Shown here: positions 1-5,277 of the stretch, piece after piece
How positions within the stretch are numbered: position 1 is the first letter of the stretch
Layout: every line of letters begins with the position of its first letter
From: a bacterium
Lineage (GTDB): Bacteria > Chloroflexota > Dormibacteria > UBA8260 > Bog-877
DNA: 7,290 nt
Direction: 5' to 3'
Assembly: GCA_021802115.1 (NCBI GenBank)
Contig: JAKABA010000195.1
Span: forward strand, 1 to 7,290
The notes under the pieces: generated by a model
Databases searched by the model: none
What the model saw: only the letters and a program-made list of their open reading frames with translations
Told to the model about the DNA's origin: nothing
Translations under genes and position numbers: made by a program

Positions 1-642
1 TCCCAACAGCACCGGGACGTTGGAGGCGGTTCCGCCGGTAGCCAGCAGCTGGGTTGACGCCTCGGGCCGAGGCGCCCCCTCGAGCATCATCGACACCCGG
101 GCGGCCGCGTGGGCCTGTTGCTGATCGGTCGGGGGGTCGGACGCATGGACCGTGGTCAGCAACTGGTCCGATCCCAACTTCAGACTGACCCCCTGCTGGG
201 GCCTGGTTCCGGTACCCCGAACCACCTCGGTGCTGCCGCCCCCGACGTCGGCCACGGTGGCTGGTTCCCCCGCCTGAACCTTGAAGGCGGTGGCTCCGAG
301 GTAGCTCAGGCGAGCCTCCGCCTCACCGGTCAGGACGCGCAGGACCTGCCCGGTCGCGTCCAGGATCGAAGACGCCAGCTGCGGCGAGTCGGAGGAGTTG
401 CGGACCGCCTCGGTCGCAACCATCCCGATCGCCTGCGCGCCACTGTCTCTGGCCATCTCGAGCATTGCCCTCACGGTCTCGGTCACCGTCGCGATGAGCA
501 CGGGGCCGAGCTGGCCCCGGCGGGCCACCTCGTGGCCGAGGCTCACCATCTCGACCGCGTGCAGCCGGTTGGTCAGGCCCACCGGCTCCAGGGTCGCCAC
601 CAGCAGGTGGATGGTGTTGGAGCCGACGTCGACTGCCGCCAA
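1..642 (-). CDS. Ppx/GppA phosphatase family protein (3' end beyond window)
   Basis: This is the N-terminal 214 residues of a Ppx/GppA-type enzyme, a cytoplasmic exopolyphosphatase or guanosine-pentaphosphate phosphohydrolase of the ASKHA (actin/hexokinase) fold. The protein opens with AAVDVGSNTIHLLV (residues 2-15, phosphate-1 loop) and has TGEAEARLSYLG at about 105-116, the family's catalytic-Glu segment. DVGGGSTEVV at 132-141 is the phosphate-2 loop, and ATGGTASN at 201-208 resembles the family's later glycine-rich motif. The frame is open to the window edge, so the C-terminus is missing. The start is taken as TTG at 642, because the family motif begins two codons later and the only earlier in-frame start-like codon is a CTG inside the upstream gene. 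No clear Shine-Dalgarno is visible. The gene starts 8 nt after the stop of the Rieske-like gene, so the two are probably co-transcribed. Sequence alone does not separate Ppx from GppA activity. Confidence 0.93.
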   Translation of the reverse strand, partial: MAAVDVGSNTIHLLVATLEPVGLTNRLHAVEMVSLGHEVARRGQLGPVLIATVTETVRAMLEMARDSGAQAIGMVATEAVRNSSDSPQLASSILDATGQVLRVLTGEAEARLSYLGATAFKVQAGEPATVADVGGGSTEVVRGTGTRPQQGVSLKLGSDQLLTTVHASDPPTDQQQAHAAARVSMMLEGAPRPEASTQLLATGGTASNVPVLLG

Positions 643-650
643 GCGCTGAC

Positions 651-1010
651 TCAGAGCTGTTCGTCCTCGTCTTCGGTGGGTTCCAGCCTGACCAGGACCT
701 CACCGCGCGGGCTCACGCGCACGTCGAAGTGGCGCACGAAGATCGCGTCAGATATGGGGGAGATGCCGGTCCTGACGTCGTAGGGCTCGCCGTCCAGCGG
801 GCACGTGACCACATACCCGCGCAGGCTGCCCTCACCGATCGAGCCGCCACTGGCGCAGGCGTTCTCGAGGGCGTGATACACCCCATCGGTGTTGAACACG
901 GCGATCTCCACTCCATCAGCGTCGACCACCCTGCCGCTGCCGGCGGGAATGTCAGCTGCCTTGCAAACGGGGACGAAGTCGGCCAACGCCGCGATTATGC
1001 CGAATTTCAC
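651..1010 (-). CDS. Rieske-like small protein lacking both histidine ligands
   Basis: This 119-residue protein matches the small Rieske ferredoxin / NirD-like fold. It has an N-terminal beta-rich part (DFVPVCKAADIPAGSGRVV, about 11-29), a first loop around C52, and a second loop VVTCPLDGEPYDVRTG at about 67-82, which parallels the usual TCPWHGWRFDVRTG. A [2Fe-2S] Rieske cluster needs Cys-x-His and Cys-x-x-His. Here these read C52-A-S54 and C70-P-L-D73, so both cysteines remain and both histidines are replaced. Cluster binding in the Rieske manner is therefore doubtful; a structural or different metal-binding role is possible. The tail is acidic (EDEDEQL). GTG at 1010 is preferred because GGTGAG lies 6 nt upstream. 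A TTG at 986 would give a start typical of such ferredoxins, but it has no visible ribosome site. The gene probably forms an operon with the downstream ppx/gppA gene. Confidence 0.85.
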   Translation of the reverse strand: MKFGIIAALADFVPVCKAADIPAGSGRVVDADGVEIAVFNTDGVYHALENACASGGSIGEGSLRGYVVTCPLDGEPYDVRTGISPISDAIFVRHFDVRVSPRGEVLVRLEPTEDEDEQL

Positions 1011-1204
1011 TGCCGTCTCACCGGATCCGCGCTTGATCGGCCCCCCCTGCCCGTCGGGCGGGGACCCCGCGGGGTCGAGGGGGGATGGGCCCGGGCCGGG
1101 CCGACCGATCTCAGCCGGGGGAGCCGGCCTGCCTCCGGCGGGCACCGAGCCGATCTGTCGTGGCCCGTGACCACGGTCTGGTTGGCTCCGACCAATCTGC
1201 GATC
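1011..1204. promoter_or_regulatory. Divergent intergenic region with 14-bp palindrome
   Basis: This spacer separates the minus-strand Rieske-like gene from the plus-strand small ORF and should hold promoters for both directions. It is extremely G/C-rich. A perfect 14-bp palindrome, GACCCCGCGGGGTC, lies at 1063-1076, about 53 nt upstream of the Rieske-like start. G- and C-runs surround it (a C-run near 1040-1047, GGGGGG near 1079-1085). I see no convincing -10/-35 pair on either strand. The palindrome could be an operator or a chance product of base composition. Confidence 0.35.
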
Positions 1205-1441
1205 ATGGAAATGATGGACGACATGGAACTCACCGCCCGGGTCCGCGGCCTGGTCGAGGCCGGCCCTGGGGCGGACAGCATCTTCGTGACCCGACCGACC
1301 CCAGACGAGGTCGTGGTCCAGGCCCATCCGTCCTCGAATTATGTGGTGGTGCTGACCCCTCGGCTGCGGGCCACGGTGGAGGCGGCCCTCAGGGGATGGC
1401 TCCCCGGATTGACCCGGGTCAGGTTTGACCCCCATCACTGA
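1205..1441 (+). CDS. Small protein of unknown function (about 78 aa)
   Basis: I do not recognise this gene. The reading frame gives a compact soluble protein of about 78 residues with no membrane segment and no signal peptide. It begins MEMMDDMELTARVRGLVEAG, then runs through alternating hydrophobic stretches (DSIFVTR, EVVVQAH, NYVVVLTPRL) and ends in RVRFDPHH, which suggests an alpha-beta fold. Third codon positions are strongly G/C, as in the neighbours, which supports real coding. The start is uncertain: ATG occurs at 1205, 1211, 1214 and 1223 in the same frame, and none has a clear ribosome site. The stop lies just upstream of the HTH gene, and that gene's alternative TTG start at 1425 would overlap it. 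The gene is probably the first in a plus-strand unit leading to pepA. Confidence 0.6.
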   Translation: MEMMDDMELTARVRGLVEAGPGADSIFVTRPTPDEVVVQAHPSSNYVVVLTPRLRATVEAALRGWLPGLTRVRFDPHH

Positions 1442-1508
1442 CCCCGTGCCGGGCTCCGGCTCGGAGGGCGGCGCCGGGGATCGGCCGCGACCGGCGGATG
1501 AAGGGCTC

Positions 1509-1730
1509 ATGGGTCCAGTCCAGGTCGCCGAGCGCTTGGGAGTCAAGCCACAGCTCATCATCAACTGGATCCGTGAGGGCAGGGCTCACCCGCGAGCTGT
1601 CGACAGCCTTGGCCGCCTTCGCTTCACCGACCGGGATGTCGAGGAGCTGCGGGCGGGCCTCGGCCAGCGCCGCGGGAGGTCAGGCCCCAAGGGACCGTCC
1701 GGGTCGGGACCGGGTCCCAAACCAAACTGA
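1509..1730 (+). CDS. Small MerR/excisionase-type helix-turn-helix protein
   Basis: This protein of about 73 residues is a single DNA-binding domain of the HTH_17 (MerR-like/excisionase) type. PVQVAERLGVKPQLIINWIR is the helix-turn-helix, and SLGRLRFTDRDVEELRAG is the wing and following helix. The order matches the usual 'xxEVAERLGVS...W.REGxL....GGRxRFxxxDVExW' layout. The C-terminal tail is Gly/Pro/Arg/Lys-rich (QRRGRSGPKGPSGSGPGPKPN), a likely disordered basic tail. ATG 1509 puts the HTH at the N-terminus as is normal, with AAGGG close upstream. In-frame TTG 1425 or GTG 1446 would add up to 28 Gly/Pro-rich residues and overlap the previous gene; codon use there is still coding-like, so this cannot be excluded. 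The stop codon touches the pepA Shine-Dalgarno. It is probably a small regulator, with target unknown; recombination accessory proteins share this domain, but no recombinase is nearby. Confidence 0.8.
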   Translation: MGPVQVAERLGVKPQLIINWIREGRAHPRAVDSLGRLRFTDRDVEELRAGLGQRRGRSGPKGPSGSGPGPKPN

Positions 1731-1736
1731 GGAGGT
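1730..1736 (+). promoter_or_regulatory. Strong Shine-Dalgarno of pepA
   Basis: AGGAGGT lies 6 nt before the GTG at 1743 and overlaps the last base of the HTH gene's TGA stop. It is the clearest ribosome binding site in the window and fixes the pepA start. It also suggests translational coupling of pepA to the upstream HTH gene. Confidence 0.85.
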
Positions 1737-1742
1737 AGACCG

Positions 1743-3260
1743 GTGCAAGCAACGGCCATCACCAGCGACGTGACCAAGATCCAGGCGGACTGCCTGGTCG
1801 TCCCCTACCTCCAGGGAGAGGGGCTGGGGGAACAGGGGAGCCGGATCGACCGAGCCCTGGGTGGAGTCTGGGCAGGGATGGTGGAGGCCGGCGAGGTCAA
1901 GGGCAAGTTCCCCGAGCGCAAGTTGATCGCCACCCTGGGCAGGCTGTCCGCACCCCGCGTCCTGTTTCTCTCATTGGGGAGGGCCGACCAGCTGGACGGC
2001 TACCGTCTCCGCAACGCGCTGCAGTTCGCGGCCAGAGATCTAAGGGGGTTCTGCGCCCGGGTGGCGGTGGTCGTCGACGCCTCCGTCCGGGACGCCCTGG
2101 CGGCGCCGGTGACCGGGCAGACCTCCCAATCACCCGCGCGCGCGATCGCGGAGGGAATCGGGCTCGGCAACTATCACCTCGGTGAGTTGAAGCGGGGGGA
2201 GTCGACCGCCCAGATCGCGGAGCTGCTGGTGGTCGGACTGGGCACCGGGTCCGACCTGGCCGGAGCTTTGGCAGCCGGCGCTCGGCTCGCGGACGCGACC
2301 AACGCCACCAGGGTGCTCCAGTGGCGCCCGAGCAATCTTCTGACCCCGACCGACTTCGTCGAGGAGGCGGAACGGGTGGCCAAGGCCGGCCGGCTGAGCT
2401 TCAAGGTGATGGACCGTCCCGAGATGGAGAAGTTGGGGATGGGCGCCCTGCTGGCGGTTGCCCGAGGCTCGCACCAACCGCCCAAGCTGGTCTCCCTCCG
2501 CTACAAGCCCCGCTCCGCCGACCGAAGCGGGCGGGTGCTCGCGCTGGTGGGCAAGGGCATCACCTTCGACAGCGGCGGTATCTCCCTCAAGCCCAACCAG
2601 GGGATGGTGAAGATGAAGTCGGACATGAGCGGTGCCGCGGCGGTGCTGCAGGCGATCGGGGTGATCGCCAAGACCGAACCCCACATCGAGGTGATGGCGG
2701 TGGCGCCCCTGACCGAGAACATGCCCGGAGGTGGCGCCACCAAGCCCGGTGACGTGGTGACGGCGATGAATGGCAAGACCATCGAGATCAACAACACCGA
2801 TGCCGAGGGGCGGCTGGTGCTGGCTGACGCCCTCTGCTACGCCGTCAGTCAGGGGGCGACCCACCTGGTGGACGTGGCCACCCTGACCGGGGCTGTCTCG
2901 ATCGCGCTCGGGCACCCAGTGACCGCCGCGATGGGCAACAGCCCGGACCTACTGGCCGCGCTCAAGGCGGCGGCGGTGGAGGCTGGAGAGCGGGTCTGGG
3001 AGCTGCCGATGCTGCCCGAGCACGACGTCGCTTTGACCTGCGACATCGCCGACATCAGGAACACCGCCGGGATTCCGGCTGCCGGCACGATCAACGGCGC
3101 GGTCTTCATCCGCGAGTTCGTTTCCGACCGCCCCTGGGTGCATCTGGACATCGCCGCCTCGTCCTACCATGCCGAGCCACTGCTGGTGAACCTGGTCCCG
3201 AAGGGCCCGACCGGGGTGATGACCAGGACCCTGGCACACCTCCCCTTTCATCTCGGATAG
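1743..3260 (+). CDS. pepA: Leucyl aminopeptidase, peptidase family M17
   Basis: This is a 505-residue cytosolic metallo-aminopeptidase that removes N-terminal residues, typically leucine, from peptides. It is close in length to E. coli PepA (503 aa). Residues 1-165 form the macro-like N-terminal domain (M17_N). The C-terminal catalytic domain carries the two-metal site: K271 and D276 in GKGITFDSGG, K283, D294 in KMKSDMSG, and D353, E355 and R357 in the family signature NNTDAEGRLVLADAL (350-364). These sit one residue from the E. coli numbering (K270, D275, K282, D293, D352, E354, R356), and all expected ligands and the catalytic Lys and Arg are present. GTG 1743 is set by the AGGAGGT just upstream. 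The gene follows the HTH gene by 12 nt and probably belongs to the same transcript. Some PepA homologues also bind DNA (XerAB sites, carAB), but nothing here shows that role. Confidence 0.97.
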   Translation: MQATAITSDVTKIQADCLVVPYLQGEGLGEQGSRIDRALGGVWAGMVEAGEVKGKFPERKLIATLGRLSAPRVLFLSLGRADQLDGYRLRNALQFAARDLRGFCARVAVVVDASVRDALAAPVTGQTSQSPARAIAEGIGLGNYHLGELKRGESTAQIAELLVVGLGTGSDLAGALAAGARLADATNATRVLQWRPSNLLTPTDFVEEAERVAKAGRLSFKVMDRPEMEKLGMGALLAVARGSHQPPKLVSLRYKPRSADRSGRVLALVGKGITFDSGGISLKPNQGMVKMKSDMSGAAAVLQAIGVIAKTEPHIEVMAVAPLTENMPGGGATKPGDVVTAMNGKTIEINNTDAEGRLVLADALCYAVSQGATHLVDVATLTGAVSIALGHPVTAAMGNSPDLLAALKAAAVEAGERVWELPMLPEHDVALTCDIADIRNTAGIPAAGTINGAVFIREFVSDRPWVHLDIAASSYHAEPLLVNLVPKGPTGVMTRTLAHLPFHLG

Positions 3261-3275
3261 GGCGGTCGGGCCGCC
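3261..3275. terminator. Weak hairpin between convergent genes
   Basis: GGCGG-TCGGG-CCGCC can form a 5-bp G/C stem directly after the pepA stop codon, in the 56-nt gap to the convergent metallo-hydrolase gene. There is no T-tract on either strand, so this is at best a weak or Rho-dependent end rather than a classic intrinsic terminator. Confidence 0.2.
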
Positions 3276-3316
3276 GGCACCCCTTCACCCGGGCCGTCGC
3301 TGGTTTCCCGCCGCCC

Positions 3317-4168
3317 CTATCTGGGGCCCTCTGGAAAGCTCGGCTCCGGCCACCCTTTGGCCAGAGCGGGGAGATGCAGGGCGAACTCTGGCCCTGGTGC
3401 GGTCGGGGTCCGCTGGAGCACCCCCAGCCGCTCCAGCCGAAGGCAGTGCGCCAGCACGGTCCGGGCGGCAGCATCCCAGACCTCTCGGGGATATTCCGCA
3501 TAGAGTTCGGGCACCAGCTCATCGGGCCGAGCCGGGCCGCGGCGCAAGAGCTCCAGGACCTGCGTCTCCCGTTCGAGGCGGTGCCGGATCAGCTCCCCCA
3601 GCGCGGAGGCAGGATCTTCGATGGCGTCGCCATGGCCTGGCAGCAGACGTCGGGGCGTCAGCGCCGCAACCTTCTCAAGGGAGGTGAGGTAGTAGTCCAT
3701 GTCGCCATCGGGCGGCCAGATCACGCTGGTGGTTCCGGACAGGACATGGTCGCCGGTGAACAGGACGGCATCGCGGGACGCGTGCAGGCAGATGTGGTCG
3801 GACGCGTGTCCGGGGGTGTGGACAACGGTCAGCTCCGCCTGCCCGGCCAGGATGCGATCCCCGTCGTGGAGCGGCAGGTCGGACAACGCCTCGGCGCGGG
3901 TGTGGAACAGCGCCAACGGGGCACCGGTCAGCCGGCTAAGTTCGCGGGCCCCCTCCACGTGGTCCTCGTGGTGGTGGGTGCAGATCAAGGCCGTGACCCG
4001 ACCCATGCCCTCCGCCACCTCCACGACCCTCTCCAGGTGCTCCTGCTGGAGCGGACCGGGGTCGATGATGACGACCTCGCCGAGGCCGTAGATCCAGGTG
4101 TTGGTGCCTGGCCCGGTCAGGGGTCCGGGGTTGTGGGCCCGGATCAGTTCGGTCTTAGCGACGTCCAT
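3317..4168 (-). CDS. LACTB2-like metallo-beta-lactamase-fold hydrolase
   Basis: This 283-residue protein has the metallo-beta-lactamase fold. The HxHxDH motif is THHHEDH (H65, H67, D69, H70), and the remaining metal ligands are H121 (HTPGHASDH), D140 (LFTGDHVL) and H179 (LLPGHGD), so the two-zinc site looks intact. The N-terminus (NPGPLTGPGTNTWIYG, 13-28, then IIDPG) and a C-terminal winged-helix-like region (about 190-265, with RHRLERETQVLELL) are typical of the LACTB2 / hydroxyacylglutathione-hydrolase-like branch. Members include endoribonucleases and thioester hydrolases, so the substrate is not predictable. No signal peptide is visible, so it is cytosolic. ATG 4168 is the only well-placed start; its ribosome site is weak (AGAGACGG). 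The gene is convergent with pepA. Upstream on the same strand lies the IS607 relic, so its promoter region may have been altered by that insertion. Confidence 0.92.
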   Translation of the reverse strand: MDVAKTELIRAHNPGPLTGPGTNTWIYGLGEVVIIDPGPLQQEHLERVVEVAEGMGRVTALICTHHHEDHVEGARELSRLTGAPLALFHTRAEALSDLPLHDGDRILAGQAELTVVHTPGHASDHICLHASRDAVLFTGDHVLSGTTSVIWPPDGDMDYYLTSLEKVAALTPRRLLPGHGDAIEDPASALGELIRHRLERETQVLELLRRGPARPDELVPELYAEYPREVWDAAARTVLAHCLRLERLGVLQRTPTAPGPEFALHLPALAKGWPEPSFPEGPR

Positions 4169-4444
4169 GGGTACCGTCTCTGAACAGGTGACCGCGCGGG
4201 CCCGCGCCCACCCGCCGGCAGGTGCCTTCGCGTGATGACCTCATCTCGTTCGCCGCGGGCGTCCCCCGCTTGGCGGCGAAACCGGTTACCTGCAGCCCGG
4301 GCGGGCTCACCCAGCCAGCGAACACCTCCGGCCCGAGCACCAGCAGGTGGTCGCCCTTCTCCTTCGCCCCCGCTCCGATCACCAGGCCAAGGTCCTGTGC
4401 CCCGCCGGCGTGCGCCGGTGGGGGCCGTCGAGGTAGGCAGCGCT
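4169..4444. other. Gene-free, hairpin-rich segment beside IS607 relic
   Basis: I recognise no gene here on either strand. Open frames exist, but none resembles a known family. Three notable inverted repeats are present. The first is the perfect palindrome GCGCGGGCCCGCGC at 4194-4207. The second pairs TTCGCCGC (4249-4256) with GCGGCGAA (4273-4280). The third is an 11-bp stem, CCCCGCCGGCG / CGCCGGTGGGG, at 4400-4410 and 4413-4423, with one G-T pair and a 2-nt loop. The segment lies directly downstream of the broken transposase on its strand, where tnpB and the right end of an IS607 element would normally sit. It may therefore be element debris, but no TnpB motif survives. Confidence 0.4.
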
Positions 4445-4851
4445 TGGGGACAGCGCCTGCGCGGTCATGACCACGATCTGGCATCCATGACCAGTGGCGA
4501 ACTTCTCGAACCACTCGAATCCGTAGCGCACCAACCGGTGGTGGTGCGCACCACGATTTCGGAGACCTCGCCACGTTCCACCTGCTCCATGGCCCGTAAG
4601 AAGTTCTCGCGTAGGTATTTGAGTCCGCTGCCCACGTCCTCACCATAGGCGACGGTCCTGCCTTGCTTCGGCTGCTGCCCGATGACCGCCAGGCAGTTGT
4701 CGTGGGTGTGGTGCCGCCGGTCGGTGCGAGTTCGGCGTGCCTTTAGCGCCCCTTCACGGTCCCAGCGCTGCAAGGTAGAAACCGATCTACCGATCATGCG
4801 ACCGAAGACGCGCGGCGGATACCTATCCACATCAACGGGCTTAGCGCACAT
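4445..4851 (-). pseudogene. IS607-family transposase (serine recombinase TnpA) relic
   Basis: This is a broken IS607-type TnpA, which normally has an N-terminal MerR-like HTH followed by a small serine-recombinase domain. The HTH part is clear: YPPRVFGRMIGRSVSTLQRW (11-30), then DREGALKARRTRTDRR. QPKQGRTVAY (60-69) should lead into the ARVSS segment with the catalytic serine. Instead it joins straight to EDVGSGLKYLRENFLRAMEQ, a loss of roughly 40 residues at about 4644. Past EIVV a one-base loss near 4548/4549 shifts the frame. In the -1 corrected frame the family sequence resumes as HHRLVRYGFEWFEKF, then QIVVMTAQALSP, and homology ends near 4445. The last about 40 residues and tnpB are missing. 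The gene cannot make an active transposase. Codon use (GTT, TCT, CTA, TTA, AAG) is less G/C-biased than in the neighbours, consistent with transfer. The assignment rests on remembered family sequence, not an alignment run. Confidence 0.88.
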
Positions 4852-4875
4852 TTAGCAACTAAAATAAGCCTCCAC
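4445..4875 (-). mobile_element. Decayed IS607-like insertion sequence fragment
   Basis: The relic transposase plus the AT-rich patch just upstream of its ATG (4852-4868, containing ACTAAAATAAG on the plus strand) marks the surviving left part of an IS607-like element. IS607 elements have no terminal inverted repeats and make no target duplication, so exact borders cannot be read from the sequence. The right part with tnpB appears deleted. The AT patch stands out sharply from the G/C-rich surroundings and is the likely original transposase promoter. Confidence 0.6.
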
Positions 4876-5277
4876 CCTCACTCCCGTCCGGCGCCGAGCG
4901 AAAGCTGGGTCTGCGGTCTCGCTGCCAGACTGGATCCAGCTGGCCAGCACAACCTGGATCTCGATGGTAGTGGGCGAGGGACCAGGTCCCCGCCTGGGGA
5001 TGGCAGAGATCCCGTGAGATCCGGGCGGATCCCGTCGGGAGCATCGACGCCGTCGGTGGCCGCCGTCGATGTCCCCATGGCCGGGCCACAGTCGCCAGCG
5101 TGGCCCACCGCCGGCGAGGCCGGCCCGAGCAACAACCTGACGCTGCTACCTTCCACCACCGGGTGGTGCGTGGTTCAGGCCGCGCCACCAATCGTTTTTT
5201 CGGCTCCCAACTCAAGCCCGGACCAGCCCCGGCCACGACGGTCGGGCTTGTGCCGGCCGGTGGACTCCCCTGGGCAC
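4852..5277. other. 426-nt stretch with no recognisable gene, several inverted repeats
   Basis: No open frame here resembles a known family, and I find no tRNA or tandem repeat. It contains several inverted repeats: CATCGACG (5042-5049) with CGTCGATG (5064-5071); CACCAC/GTGGTG around 5154-5168; and the hairpin at 5213-5250 listed separately. GATCCCGT occurs twice near 5008-5040. A run of six T at 5195-5200 is unusual for this window. Together with 4169-4444 it forms a gene-poor accessory island around the IS607 relic. Confidence 0.45.
5213..5250 (-). terminator. Hairpin downstream of Nudix gene
   Basis: CAAGCCCG at 5213-5220 pairs perfectly with CGGGCTTG at 5243-5250. With one bulged G the stem extends through ACC/GGT to 11 bp, enclosing a loop of about 15 nt. 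It lies 27 nt after the stop codon of the minus-strand Nudix gene, where a terminator is expected. On that strand it is followed about 12 nt later by a run of A rather than T, so it is not a classic intrinsic terminator; U-less hairpin ends are reported in high-GC bacteria. Confidence 0.4.

Noticed and set aside
109..783. Plus-strand frame opposite ppx/gppA and the Rieske-like gene
   Set aside because: Crosses two recognisable minus-strand genes and resembles no family.
2130..2915. Minus-strand frame of 261 codons inside pepA
   Set aside because: Antisense to the conserved catalytic domain of pepA; His/Gly/Arg-rich with no recognisable domain.
3374..4183. Plus-strand frame of 269 codons over the metallo-hydrolase
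   Set aside because: Antisense shadow of a protein with intact metal ligands; no motif of its own.
4222..4470. Possible small plus-strand protein of 82 residues beside the IS relic
   Set aside because: No family resemblance, it overlaps the end of the transposase relic, and the Pro/Arg-rich C-terminus looks like translated G/C-rich non-coding DNA.
4155..4646. Minus-strand frame of 163 codons that might be a tnpB remnant
   Set aside because: Its N-terminal half is the out-of-frame transposase relic. The C-terminal half shows no TnpB zinc finger or RuvC motif, so I do not call tnpB.
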